In this document: positions 48,513 to 57,731 of the stretch, in pieces | Layout: every line of letters begins with the position of its first letter | Position numbering within the stretch: position 1 is the first letter of the stretch | Source: Aquimonas voraii | GTDB lineage: Bacteria; Pseudomonadota; Gammaproteobacteria; Xanthomonadales; Xanthomonadaceae | Direction of reading: 5' to 3' | Assembly (NCBI RefSeq): GCF_900101825.1 | Contig: NZ_FNAG01000003.1 | Location: 232,210 to 296,209, forward strand | Length of the DNA stretch: 64,000 bases | Notes under the pieces: generated by a model | The model's input: the letters and a program-made list of their open reading frames with translations, nothing else | Database searches by the model: none | Told to the model about the DNA's origin: nothing | Program-made: the position numbers and the translations under genes

Positions 48513-49427
48513 TCAGGCCAAGGCCAGCGCGCGTCGCCGCTGCATCTGCCAGCCTTCGGCTGCGTACACCGCCAGCGCGGCCCAGATCAGGCCGAAGCCG
48601 ACCGCCTGCACCAGTCCGAAACTCTCTCCGAACACGAACAGGCCCAGCAGGAACTGGATGCTCGGCCCGATGTATTGCAGCAGGCCCAGCACCGACAGCG
48701 GGATCCGGCGAGCGCCGTAGGCAAAGGCCACCAGCGGCAGGGCAGTCAGCAGGCCGCCGGTGATCAGCAGCGCGTCGGTGGCCCAGTTGCCGTGAAAGAT
48801 GGCCCCGCCGCCGCCCTGTTCGGCCATCCACAGCCAGGCGGCCGCCGGCAGGAACAGCAGCACGCTTTCAACGCCGAGCCCCGGCACCGACTCGACGGCG
48901 ACCTGCTTGCGGATCAGCCCGTACAGCGCGAACGAACCGGCCAGACCCAGCGCGATCCACGGCGGGCGATCCTGCTGCAGGCTGAGCCAGAGCACGCCGG
49001 CGGCGGCAAGGCCGACGGCGATCCACTGCGTGCGGCGCAGGCGCTCGCCAAGCACGGCCACGCCCAGCACCACGTTGACCAGTGGGTTGATGAAGTAGCC
49101 GAGGCTGGTTTCGACCACGTGGCCGCTGTTGACGCCCCAGATGTACAGGCCCCAGTTGAAGCTGATGAGCAGGCTGGAGGCGAACAGCATCCACGCCGCA
49201 TGGCGCTGCCGCAGCGCGCGGAACAGCCATCCCGGGCCGTCCTTCCAGCACAGCCAGGCCACCACGAAGACCGCACACCAGACGATTCGGTGGGCGACGA
49301 TCTCGAAAGACGGCACGTGTTTCAGCAGCGCCCAGTAGAGCGGAAACACGCCCCAGGTCAGGAAAGCGAAAACGGCCGCCGCAAGGCCCTTGCGGTCGAG
49401 GGGTTCGGGATGGATGTTCACGGGCAT
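48513..49427 (-). CDS. rarD: EamA family transporter RarD
   Basis: A 304-residue membrane protein of about ten helices with two EamA domains. The N-terminal FAFLTWGVFPLYWALLKHVPSFEIVAHRIVWC is the RarD signature. It is a drug/metabolite exporter-type protein, linked to chloramphenicol tolerance in some annotations, but the substrate is unknown. ATG 49427 gives the family start; an open frame to 49481 is not needed. Gene order with comM suggests no functional link. Confidence 0.92.
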   Translation of the reverse strand: MPVNIHPEPLDRKGLAAAVFAFLTWGVFPLYWALLKHVPSFEIVAHRIVWCAVFVVAWLCWKDGPGWLFRALRQRHAAWMLFASSLLISFNWGLYIWGVNSGHVVETSLGYFINPLVNVVLGVAVLGERLRRTQWIAVGLAAAGVLWLSLQQDRPPWIALGLAGSFALYGLIRKQVAVESVPGLGVESVLLFLPAAAWLWMAEQGGGGAIFHGNWATDALLITGGLLTALPLVAFAYGARRIPLSVLGLLQYIGPSIQFLLGLFVFGESFGLVQAVGFGLIWAALAVYAAEGWQMQRRRALALA

Positions 49428-49523
49428 CGACCTGCAAGCGGCGTGCAGCAGTCCGCCGTCGCTGGCGCGACGGGCGGGCATGGCGGAAAGGCGCGGGAGT
49501 ATGCGCTCGTGGCGCCTGTGGCG

Positions 49524-49556
49524 CCGGGATTCGGGATCCGGGATTGGGGATTCGTT
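49524..49556 (-). repeat. GGGATT-type repeat, single arm (copy 8)
   Basis: A G-rich arm with GGGATTC, GGGATCC, GGGATT and GGGGATTC units lies between rarD and the permease at 49605. No C-rich arm is found nearby, so this is a half element. Confidence 0.85.
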
Positions 49557-49604
49557 AAAGCAGGTGGCGGTGAGGCGAAGCCCGCGGGTTGTGTCCCGGT
49601 CTGA

Positions 49605-50783
49605 TCACCCGCGAAGTGCGGCCGTCACCGGAAGTCGCGCCGCGCGCAGGGCGGGGGCGAGGCCGCCGACGAAGCCGATGCCGAGTGCGATGAACAGACC
49701 GGTCATCACCAGCCGTGGCGTCACCGCGAACTCGAAGGCGACCTGGGTGAAGCCGCCGCCCAAGGTGCTGACCGCGTAGCCGTTGAAGGCGAAGTAGGCA
49801 AGTGCTGCGCCCAGCGCACCGCCCAGCAGTGACAGCAGCAGGGCCTCGGCCATCACCGAAGCCACCACTGGAGCAGCGCCAAAGCCCAGCGCACGCAGGG
49901 TGCCGATTTCCTTGGTCCGCGCCGATACCGCCGAGTACATGGTGTTGAGCGCGCCGAACACCGCGCCCACGCCCATGATCGCGGCGACGACGCCGGCCAG
50001 CACGCCGATGGTCGCGGTGAGGTTGCCGCTCTGGCCGGCGAAGAAGGCGTCCTGGCTGCGCACGTCGACATCGAGCTGGGGATCGGCCTTGAGCCGCGCC
50101 TCCATGGTCTCCAGCAGGTCGGGGTCCTTGATGCGCGCCAGGATCGAGGACACGCCGGCCCGGCCGAAAGCGCCCTGCGCGGTCTCGCGGTCGGTCCACA
50201 GCTCACTGTCATAGGCGCCGCCGGATTCGAAGTGGCCGACGATCGTCCAGCGCCCGCCGCGGAAGCGCAGCTCACGCCCCACCTCCAGCCCGCTGAACTG
50301 TCGTGAGGCGCCGATGCCGACGATGATCTCCTGCACCCCGGGGCGGAACATGCGTCCCTGCAGCAGCCGGAACTTGGGTCGCAGCGTGAGACCCACCGGC
50401 TCGATGCCGCGCAGGCTGACATTGGCGCCGGTGTCCTGGCCCGGACGCGGCACCTCGGTGATCACGATGAGTTCGCCCGAGGCGAGCGGGAGGCCGTCGG
50501 CCCCCCGCGCGATCGCTGGATCCTGCTTCACCAGGGTCATGCTGGCCACCGCAAGAAAGCTGGAGATCTCGCCCTGGCTGCCGCCCCGGCTCACCACCAC
50601 CTGGTCGGGCTCGCCGGTGCTGCCCAGGGTCTGACCCAGGCCGGCCGACATCGACAGCAGAGCCACCAACACGCCGACCACGCCGGCAATGCCGACCACG
50701 ATCACCAGCGAAGGCGCGAGCCGCTCGGGGATCGAGCGCAGGTTCATCAGGGTGATCTCGCGGATCTGGGTGATGCGGCTCAT
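49605..50783 (-). CDS. FtsX-type ABC permease (second gene of an orphan pair)
   Basis: A 392-residue MacB/LolC-class permease. An N-terminal helix at about 24-48, a periplasmic core domain to about 270, and three C-terminal helices with SARTKEIGTLRALGFGAAP (coupling motif). Its start overlaps the stop of the upstream permease by 4 bases. No ATPase gene lies on either side, so it must use an ATPase from elsewhere, or the ATPase was lost. The neighbour upstream is dusB. Confidence 0.87.
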   Translation of the reverse strand: MSRITQIREITLMNLRSIPERLAPSLVIVVGIAGVVGVLVALLSMSAGLGQTLGSTGEPDQVVVSRGGSQGEISSFLAVASMTLVKQDPAIARGADGLPLASGELIVITEVPRPGQDTGANVSLRGIEPVGLTLRPKFRLLQGRMFRPGVQEIIVGIGASRQFSGLEVGRELRFRGGRWTIVGHFESGGAYDSELWTDRETAQGAFGRAGVSSILARIKDPDLLETMEARLKADPQLDVDVRSQDAFFAGQSGNLTATIGVLAGVVAAIMGVGAVFGALNTMYSAVSARTKEIGTLRALGFGAAPVVASVMAEALLLSLLGGALGAALAYFAFNGYAVSTLGGGFTQVAFEFAVTPRLVMTGLFIALGIGFVGGLAPALRAARLPVTAALRG

Positions 50784-51997
50784 GCGCTGGCCTCCTCGCT
50801 GCGGCCGCCGAGCAGTCGGCGCAGTACACGCTCGAAGGCAGAGGGCTCACCTCGACCGGCCAGCGCATCGACGATCTTGAGCCGGCGCGCGGCCAGCGCA
50901 GGCGGCAGGCCCACCGCGAGCGTCAGCAACGCGACGCTGATGCCGGCGATCACCCACACCCGCAGATCGGTACGCACCGGGAATTCGGGAGGCAGCACGC
51001 CGGTGGCCACGCTCGCCACCGCCATGCCGAGGAGGGCGCCGATCACGCACAAGACGAAAGCTTCGGCGAGCACAAGGCCCATGACCTGACGATCGGTGAA
51101 ACCCAGGCACTTCAGCACCGCCAGCTCGGGGATGCGTTCGCGCACCGCCTGGCTCATGGCCACGCCGGTGAGGAAAAGAATCGAGAAGAACACCGCCCCG
51201 GTGATCAGATTGACGATCAGACCGATGTCGCCGAGCTGGCGGATGAAGCCCAGCTGGAACTCGGATTCCTTCTGCGTCTTGGTTTCGTCCGAGGAGTTCT
51301 CGAACTTCGCGTCGATGACGGCGGCGATGCGCTCGGACGCCTCCGGATCGGCGATGCGTACCACGAAGATACCGGCCAGCCCCTTGCCGCCCGAGCGCGC
51401 CTCGTCGAACTGCGCATAGTTCAGGTACATCAGGTTCGCGCGCTGCGACCAGTCTTCGTTGACGCCGTCGAAAATGCCGACCACCCGCCACTCCCAGGTG
51501 CGGCTGCCACCGGCCTGGGTCCAGATGAAGCTGTTCAGCGGCACGATGTCGCCGACCTTCCAGCCGTACTGCTCCGCCAGATTGCGGCCAACGATGGCAC
51601 CGTCATTGGTGCTGATGAAGCGCAGCCAGCTCTCGTTGTCCATCACCCATTCGGGGTAGGTGTCGCGCAGGCGCTGTGGATTGACCGCGAACTGCGGAAA
51701 GAAACCGCGACCGTCCTGGTACTGGCCGCCAAAGAACTGCGAGTGGTTGACCGCCGCCACCCCCGGCACGGCCTCGATCTGCGGCAGCATGCGCATCGGC
51801 AGGGGCTGGGTGAAGCTGGTGCTGGCCTGGGTGATCAGGCGACTCGCACCGAGGAAATCCGCCGCGCCCGAGAACAGCGAGTTCACCGCCTGCAGCAGAC
51901 CCAGCAGGCTGAAGGCCGCGATCAGCGAGGCCAGCGTCAGGAAGGTGCGCAGCTTCTTGCGGAACAGGCCGGCGTAGATCAATCCAAGGTACTTCAC
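50780..51997 (-). CDS. FtsX-type ABC permease (first gene of an orphan pair)
   Basis: A 405-residue permease resembling its neighbour in layout: an N-terminal helix (about 15-37), a periplasmic domain (about 50-265), and a C-terminal FtsX domain with REIPELAVLKCLGFTDRQVMGLVLAEAF-like sequence (here RERIPELAVLKCLGF). It is the first gene of the pair, overlapping the second by 4 bases. It starts 30 bases downstream of the dusB stop, so it could be read from a dusB promoter. Confidence 0.87.
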   Translation of the reverse strand: MKYLGLIYAGLFRKKLRTFLTLASLIAAFSLLGLLQAVNSLFSGAADFLGASRLITQASTSFTQPLPMRMLPQIEAVPGVAAVNHSQFFGGQYQDGRGFFPQFAVNPQRLRDTYPEWVMDNESWLRFISTNDGAIVGRNLAEQYGWKVGDIVPLNSFIWTQAGGSRTWEWRVVGIFDGVNEDWSQRANLMYLNYAQFDEARSGGKGLAGIFVVRIADPEASERIAAVIDAKFENSSDETKTQKESEFQLGFIRQLGDIGLIVNLITGAVFFSILFLTGVAMSQAVRERIPELAVLKCLGFTDRQVMGLVLAEAFVLCVIGALLGMAVASVATGVLPPEFPVRTDLRVWVIAGISVALLTLAVGLPPALAARRLKIVDALAGRGEPSAFERVLRRLLGGRSEEASA

Positions 51998-52027
51998 GGC
52001 GGCGGATTCCAGTGGGTCAGGGTAGGC

Positions 52028-53020
52028 TCAGGCGGCGCGGTCGAGCGTGAGGCCGGCCTCTCGCGCGGCGAACCAGTCGCGGGCAAGCGCAGTTTGCGCC
52101 TCCGCCGTCGTTGCCGCGTTGACGAGCGCGCGAAAGCGGTCGCCACCCTCGACATCCCTGGCGTACCAGCCCAGATGCTTGCGCGCGATGCGCAGGCCCT
52201 GTTCCTCGCCGTAGAACGCATACAGCGCGTCGAGATGGCCGAGCAGGATGTCGCGCACCTCGCTCAGGTCCGGCTCGGGCAGGCGCTGGCCGGTGGCGAG
52301 GAAATGGGCGACCTCGCGGAAGATCCACGGCCGGCCTTGCGCCGCGCGGCCGATCATCACCGCATCCGCACCCGTCTCGCGCAGCACGGCGGCGGCCTTT
52401 TCCGGCCCGGTGATGTCGCCATTGGCCAGCACCGGGATGTGCAGCTCGGATTTGATCTCGGCGATCAACGCGTACTCGGCCTCGCCTTGGTAGAGGTCCT
52501 CGCGGGTCCGGCCGTGCACCGCCAGCGCCTGGATGCCGGCGGCTTCCGCGATGCGCGCGATCGCCAGCCCGTTGCGGTGCGCCCGCGCCCATCCGGTGCG
52601 GATCTTCAGGGTCACCGGCACCTCGACCGCACGCACGACGGCCTCGAGGATGCGCCCGACCAGGGCCTCGTCGCGCATCAGCGCCGAGCCCGCCCAGGCG
52701 TTGCAGACCTTCTTGGCCGGGCAGCCCATGTTGATGTCGATGATCTGCGCGCCCTGCTCGACGTTGTGGCGGGCGGCGTTCGCGAGTTGCTCGGGCTCGG
52801 TGCCGGCGATCTGCACCGAGATGGGGTCCGGCTCGCCGGCATGGTCCATGCGCAGCTTTGACTTGCGGGTGTGCCAGAGCTTGGGATCGGAATGGGTCAT
52901 CTCCGACACCGCCAACCCCGCACCCAGGCGCTTGCACAGCACCCGGAAGGGCTTGTCGGTGACGCCGGCCATGGGCGCCAGCACCACGCGCGGTTCGATG
53001 GGGTAGGGACCGATTCGCAT
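52028..53020 (-). CDS. dusB: tRNA-dihydrouridine synthase DusB
   Basis: A 330-residue FMN enzyme that reduces uridines in tRNA. The N-terminus MRIGPYPIEPRVVLAPMAGVTDKPFR and the catalytic Cys in NMGCPAKKVCNAWAG are typical of DusB; HGRTREDLYQGEA and GRAAQGRPWIF complete it. The usual downstream gene fis is absent, and permease genes follow instead. ATG 53020 gives the family start. Confidence 0.93.
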   Translation of the reverse strand: MRIGPYPIEPRVVLAPMAGVTDKPFRVLCKRLGAGLAVSEMTHSDPKLWHTRKSKLRMDHAGEPDPISVQIAGTEPEQLANAARHNVEQGAQIIDINMGCPAKKVCNAWAGSALMRDEALVGRILEAVVRAVEVPVTLKIRTGWARAHRNGLAIARIAEAAGIQALAVHGRTREDLYQGEAEYALIAEIKSELHIPVLANGDITGPEKAAAVLRETGADAVMIGRAAQGRPWIFREVAHFLATGQRLPEPDLSEVRDILLGHLDALYAFYGEEQGLRIARKHLGWYARDVEGGDRFRALVNAATTAEAQTALARDWFAAREAGLTLDRAA

Positions 53021-53139
53021 GCCGTCCAGTGTATCGAGCGCCGCGCCCGGGGGAATGACCGCAGCCCGCGGATCGGAGACGCAAAGGCTAGAATCCGCGC
53101 CTCGCCGAGCCTCTCGGCAGCCCCCACACGGAACGCCCC

Positions 53140-54312
53140 ATGAGCAAGCCCTCGAACGCCCGCCACGGCCTCGGCACGCGCGCCATCCACGCCGGCCAGT
53201 CGCCCGATCCGACCACCGGCGCGGTGATGACGCCGATCTACGCGACCTCGACCTATGTGCAGCGCAGCCCCGGCGACCACCAGGGCTTCGAGTATTCGCG
53301 CAGCCACAACCCGACCCGCTTCGCCTACGAGGACTGCGTCGCCGCACTCGAAGGTGGCCGCCGGGGCTATGCGTTCGCGTCGGGTCTGGCCGCGACCTCG
53401 ACCGCGCTGGAAGTGCTCGACTCCGGCAGCCACGTGATCTGCATGGACGATGTCTACGGCGGCACCTACCGCCTGTTCGAGCGCGTGCGCCGGCGTTCGG
53501 CGGGGCTGGACTTCAGCTTCGTCGACCTCGACGACCTCGACGCCGTGGCTGCGGCCCTGCGCCCGAACACCAGGATGATCTGGTGCGAGACGCCGACCAA
53601 CCCGATGCTGAAGCTGGTCGATATCGCCAAGCTCGCGGCCTTCGCGCGCGAGAAGGGCCTGATCCTCGCCGTCGACAACACGTTCTGCAGCCCGATCCTG
53701 CAGCGCCCGCTGGAGCTGGGCGCGCATCTGGTCATGCACTCGGCGACCAAGTATCTGAACGGCCACAGCGACATCGTCGGCGGCATGCTGGTGGTGGGTG
53801 ACCACGCCGAGCTGGAAGAGAAGCTCACCTTCCTGCAGAACGCGGTCGGTGGCGTGCAGGGCCCGTTCGACAGCTTCCTCGCCCTGCGCGGCCTGAAGAC
53901 CCTGCACCTGCGCATGCGCGCGCACTGCGAGAACGCACTCGCCCTGGCGCAGTGGCTGGAAACGCATCCCAAAGTGCGCCGCGTGATCTATCCGGGCCTT
54001 GAATCGCACCCGCAGCACGCGCTGGCCAAGCAGCAGATGCATGGATTCGGCGGGATGATCAGCGTGGTGCTCGACACCGACCTCGCCGGTACCCGCCGGA
54101 TGATGGAGCGCTGCAAGCTGTTCGCGCTGGCCGAATCTCTGGGTGGCGTCGAGAGCCTGATCAACCACCCGGCGATCATGACCCACGCGTCGGTGCCGCC
54201 GGAGAACCGCGCCAAGCTCGGCATCCACGACAACCTGGTGCGTCTGAGCGTGGGCGTTGAGGACCTCGTCGATCTGCGCGCGGAGCTGGAGGACGCGCTC
54301 GGCGCGATCTGA
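53140..54312 (+). CDS. Cystathionine gamma-synthase/gamma-lyase-type PLP enzyme
   Basis: A 390-residue enzyme of the Cys/Met metabolism PLP family. The PLP lysine is Lys204 in MHSATKYLNGHSD. EYSRSHNPTRFAYEDCVAALEGG is the N-terminal signature. It could be a cystathionine gamma-synthase (methionine synthesis) or a gamma-lyase (cysteine via reverse transsulphuration); sequence alone does not decide here. It is divergent from dusB with a short 119-base gap. A composite repeat island follows. Confidence 0.9.
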   Translation: MSKPSNARHGLGTRAIHAGQSPDPTTGAVMTPIYATSTYVQRSPGDHQGFEYSRSHNPTRFAYEDCVAALEGGRRGYAFASGLAATSTALEVLDSGSHVICMDDVYGGTYRLFERVRRRSAGLDFSFVDLDDLDAVAAALRPNTRMIWCETPTNPMLKLVDIAKLAAFAREKGLILAVDNTFCSPILQRPLELGAHLVMHSATKYLNGHSDIVGGMLVVGDHAELEEKLTFLQNAVGGVQGPFDSFLALRGLKTLHLRMRAHCENALALAQWLETHPKVRRVIYPGLESHPQHALAKQQMHGFGGMISVVLDTDLAGTRRMMERCKLFALAESLGGVESLINHPAIMTHASVPPENRAKLGIHDNLVRLSVGVEDLVDLRAELEDALGAI

Positions 54313-54316
54313 CTCG

Positions 54317-54676
54317 GAGCCGGGATTCGGGATTGGGGATTCGGGATTCGAAAGAGCGCGGCCCATAGGGTGGGTCTTGACCCACCGGAGCTGAACTCTC
54401 GCGGTGGCCCACGAGATCTTTCGCGGTGCTCCCCTCTCCCCTTGTGGGAGAGGGGCCGGGGGAGAGGGGTAGGGTGCTTGCGACGAGCGTTGCCCCCTCT
54501 CCCCAACCCGCCTTCGCTTCGCTTGGGCTCCAGAGAGCGTCGGCTGCCACCGGCAGCCGACAAGCGCTCTCTTCCGCTTCCCACCAGGGGAGAGGGGCTC
54601 GCTTCGGTGGCTTGCGACGCTGCGGCCGATCCCAAATCCCAAATCCCGAACACCCAATCCCCAATCCCCAATCCCA
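54317..54676 (+). repeat. Composite repeat island: GGGATT-type arms enclosing three hairpins (copy 9)
   Basis: The G-rich arm at about 54321-54350 and a C-rich arm at about 54627-54675 enclose three further hairpins: GGTGGGTC-TT-GACCCACC (54369-54386), CCCCTCTCCC-N5-GGGAGAGGGG (54431-54455) and GTCGGCTGCC-N3-GGCAGCCGAC (54539-54561, extended by GAGAGCG/CGCTCTC). It fills most of the 437-base gap before the DJ-1 gene; no coding sequence is seen in it. Confidence 0.85.
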
Positions 54677-54749
54677 ACCAAAGTGTTGAGCCCCGCTTGA
54701 GACAAGCCCCCCACGCTGACGCCATTGGATCAACGGCGGAGGCTCGAGC

Positions 54750-55802
54750 ATGTGGCGCAAGCGATGGGTGCGGTGGGCGATGGGTCTGGGGTCTTTGCCG
54801 CTGCTGCTGGTATTGGGGCTGTGGGTCTGGTGGGCGGGCATCGATTTCAGCCACAGCGTGGCCAACCCGCAGGCCACAAGCGCGGACCTCCACTGGCTGC
54901 CCGCCGACCCAGCGCCTGCGCGCGGCCGCATCCTTGCCGTGCTGACGAGCGTCGAGCGCACCTTGGGCGGTTCCGGGCGGGCAGGCTTCGAGCTCACCGA
55001 GCTCTCGCGCGCCTGGTGGGTGTTCGAGGCCGCGGGTTTCGAGGTCGAACTCGCCAGCCCGGCAGGCGGCGCGCCGCCCAAGGTGGTCGATACCGATGAT
55101 GCGGTCGATGCCGATTACGCCTTCCTCAACGAGCCGCGCACGCGCGCTGCGATGGAGGCGACGCTGCGCCTCGATGCGGTCGATCCGACCCGCTACGACG
55201 CGGTGTATGTGGTCGGTGGCAAGGGCGCGATGCTGGATCTGCACGGCAACGAAGCGCTGCAGCGCATCCTTGCCGAGGTCTACACCCGCGGTGGCGTGAT
55301 CAGTGCCGTCTGCCACGGCCCGGCGGCGTTGCTCGGCGTCGAGATCGCACCTGGGAAGACCCTGCTGCAAGGCCGTCGCGTCACTGGATTCAGCAACGCC
55401 GAGGAGTATTTCCTGATGGAGGACCCCGTGCAGCGACTGGGCTTTCTGCTGCAGGATGCGCTGGCCGATGAGGGCGAGTTCAGCGAGGCGCCGATGTACC
55501 TCGAGCATGTGGTGGTCGATGGTCGCGTGCTGACGGGTCAGAACCCGTGGTCGACCTGGGCCCTGGCCGAGGCGACGGTGCGCGCGCTGGGCGCGGAGCC
55601 CGTCGCGCGCCCGCGCAGCAGCGAGGAGCGCGCGGTCGATCTGCTGCATCGCCTGCACGTCGAAGGCTACGACGCCGCGCGCGCCGCCAAGCCGGGGCTC
55701 GGGCCGGTCGACAATCGCCTGCTGCTGATGCACGGCCTCATCGCTTCGATGCGCGGCGAGTACAAGCGCATGTTCGATCTGATGCGCTTGGCGCGTGTCT
55801 GA
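54750..55802 (+). CDS. Membrane-anchored DJ-1/PfpI family protein
   Basis: A 350-residue protein. A membrane helix at about 10-30 is followed by a DJ-1/PfpI domain (about 60-285). The nucleophile elbow AVCHGP has Cys188, with Glu and His positions of the type used by Hsp31/YajL-like chaperones/deglycases. A C-terminal extension of about 65 residues is helical and basic. Membrane anchoring is not typical of the family. Its end overlaps the alternative start of the response regulator. The function in the operon (stress signal sensing or protein repair) is inferred. Confidence 0.8.
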   Translation: MWRKRWVRWAMGLGSLPLLLVLGLWVWWAGIDFSHSVANPQATSADLHWLPADPAPARGRILAVLTSVERTLGGSGRAGFELTELSRAWWVFEAAGFEVELASPAGGAPPKVVDTDDAVDADYAFLNEPRTRAAMEATLRLDAVDPTRYDAVYVVGGKGAMLDLHGNEALQRILAEVYTRGGVISAVCHGPAALLGVEIAPGKTLLQGRRVTGFSNAEEYFLMEDPVQRLGFLLQDALADEGEFSEAPMYLEHVVVDGRVLTGQNPWSTWALAEATVRALGAEPVARPRSSEERAVDLLHRLHVEGYDAARAAKPGLGPVDNRLLLMHGLIASMRGEYKRMFDLMRLARV

Positions 55803-55824
55803 GCGCCCAACGGAGCGCCTGCGC

Positions 55825-56520
55825 ATGTCTGAGTGTCGGCCCGAACGCCTGCGGGTGCTGCTGGTCGAGGATGATCTCGATATCGCCGCAGGCCTGGTTG
55901 ACTACTTCGAAGCGCGCGGCATCGCGGCCGAGCACGCCTACAACGCGCGCGAGGCGCAGGCGCGCCTGCTGGAGGCGCGTTTCGACCTCTGGCTGTTCGA
56001 CGTGCAGCTGCCCGGCGAGGACGGCTTCAGCCTCTGTCGGCGCTTGAAGGCGCTGCAGCCCGACAGCGCGCCGGTGCTGTTCCTGACCGCGCGCGGCGCG
56101 CTCGCCGATCGGTTGGCCGGTTTCGAAGCCGGCGCGGTCGACTATGTGATCAAGCCCTTCGAGCCGGCCGAGCTGGTCGCTCGCGTTCGCGCTCTCGCGA
56201 AACATGTACCTGCGCGTGCCGGCGGCTGGATCGTGGTCGACGATTGGCGGCTCGACCCGCAGCGCGGCTTGCTCGAGCGCGCCGGCACGCAGCTGCAGCT
56301 TTCGGCGTCTGCGGCCCGACTGCTGCGCTGCCTGCTGCAGGCCAGCCCAGGCTGCGTCAGCCGCGCTGAGCTGGGCGAAGCGCTGTGGGGCGAAGCCGGC
56401 GAGGACGATGACCTTCGCACCCATCTGTACGCACTGCGGCGAGTGCTGCGCGAGACCTTCGGGCAGGCACCGATCCACAGCGAGCGCGGCCTGGGCGTGC
56501 GCTTTGGAGGACGCCCATGA
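55825..56520 (+). CDS. OmpR-family response regulator
   Basis: A 231-residue regulator: the receiver domain (about 10-125) has the acidic pair in VEDD, an acceptor Asp59 (LWLFDVQLPGEDG) and Lys in YVIKPFEP; a winged-helix output domain (about 135-225) ends LYALRRVLRE...IHSERGLGVRF. ATG 55825 has GGAG upstream; a GTG at 55795 would overlap the DJ-1 gene. The stop overlaps the kinase start by 4 bases. Confidence 0.9.
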   Translation: MSECRPERLRVLLVEDDLDIAAGLVDYFEARGIAAEHAYNAREAQARLLEARFDLWLFDVQLPGEDGFSLCRRLKALQPDSAPVLFLTARGALADRLAGFEAGAVDYVIKPFEPAELVARVRALAKHVPARAGGWIVVDDWRLDPQRGLLERAGTQLQLSASAARLLRCLLQASPGCVSRAELGEALWGEAGEDDDLRTHLYALRRVLRETFGQAPIHSERGLGVRFGGRP

Positions 56521-57731
56521 AGCCGCGCTCACTGCGGCGCGTGCTCGGCCTGCAGTGGGCGCTGTTCGCCGGTGCCCTGCTGGTCGGCCTGTTCATGCTG
56601 GCGCTGGTGGCGCTTTATGTGCTCGAGGACAGCTTCATCGACGCGCGTCTGCGCGAGGCCGAGCGCGCCTTTCACGGTGAACGTCCGCGCCTGCCCCAAG
56701 TGGAGCTGAAGCGCCTGGATGAGATCCCAGCCTCGGTCCGAGCGCAGATCGAGCACCTGGCAGCGCGCGACTACGACCCCTTCGCCTTCCACGTTCGCGA
56801 ACTCCGCATCGACAGCGACCGCTACATCCACGTGCGCGCGTTGCCGCCGGATGAGCGCGGGCCGCGCTTTCTGGTGTTCGAAGCCCAGGACGAGCTGCGA
56901 GTGACATCCGCCGCGGTGCGCGCCGCGCCCGTGCTCGGCCTGCTTCTGGTGCTGATCCTGCTGCAGGCGGCCTGGCTGGCGCGGCGCTTCGTCCGCCGTA
57001 TCGAGGGCGCCGCTGGCAGTCTGCTCGACGCGATCGAGCGCGAGCCCAGCGTGGAGTCCTTGCGCGCTGCTGCCGATGCGCAGCCAGTCGAGGAGTTCCA
57101 GCGTTTTGGACAGGCGCTGGCGCAGTCGCTGGAGGCGCGGCTGGCCGCCCTGCAGCGCGAGGAGGAGACCCTGCGCTTCATCGCCCATGAGCTGCGCACG
57201 CCGCTGCAGAGCGCGCGGCTGGCCATGGAGGCGATGGGCGAACAGATCGAATCCGCCGCCGAGGCACGCCTGCGTCGCGCCCTGCAGCGGCTTGAGCGGG
57301 CCAGCGCGGCGGTGCTCTGGCTGGGCGAGTCGACGCCGGTCGCCGAAGCGCTCGACGTGGAGCCGTTCCTGTCGATGCTGGTCGAAGAGTTCGCTGCGCT
57401 CGCCGAGCGGCGTGGCCAGCACATCGTGATCGGCGGCGATGCGGACCTGCGCTGGGCCCTGCCGCCGGCAGCCATCGAGGCGGTGCTCGGCAATCTGCTG
57501 ATCAATGCGATCCAGCACGGCGCGCCGGGTGCGATCGAGATCAGCGTGGATGCGGAGCGGATCGAGTTCCGCAACGCGATGCATGCTGAAGAAAGTCACT
57601 CGGGCTTCGGCCTGGGCCTGGAACTCGCCCGTCGGCTCCTGGCCAAGATTGGCTGGACCCTGGAAGCGCGCTTCGATCGCGACGGGGCAAGGCTCATCCT
57701 CGCCCCTGTGTCGAGAACGCCGGGCGTGTGA
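56517..57731 (+). CDS. Sensor histidine kinase, atypical ATP-binding domain
   Basis: A 404-residue kinase. Two membrane helices (about 11-36 and 133-155) enclose a periplasmic sensor of about 95 residues. H-box FIAHELRTPLQSARLAME has the acceptor His224. The ATPase has an N box (VLGNLLINAIQHG) and a G2 motif (SGFGLGLEL), but the G1 Asp region reads FRNAMHAEESHSGFGLGL. The Asp-x-Gly-x-Gly loop is missing and the F box is shortened. It may be a weak kinase or phosphatase. It belongs to the DJ-1/regulator operon. Confidence 0.85.
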   Translation: MKPRSLRRVLGLQWALFAGALLVGLFMLALVALYVLEDSFIDARLREAERAFHGERPRLPQVELKRLDEIPASVRAQIEHLAARDYDPFAFHVRELRIDSDRYIHVRALPPDERGPRFLVFEAQDELRVTSAAVRAAPVLGLLLVLILLQAAWLARRFVRRIEGAAGSLLDAIEREPSVESLRAAADAQPVEEFQRFGQALAQSLEARLAALQREEETLRFIAHELRTPLQSARLAMEAMGEQIESAAEARLRRALQRLERASAAVLWLGESTPVAEALDVEPFLSMLVEEFAALAERRGQHIVIGGDADLRWALPPAAIEAVLGNLLINAIQHGAPGAIEISVDAERIEFRNAMHAEESHSGFGLGLELARRLLAKIGWTLEARFDRDGARLILAPVSRTPGV

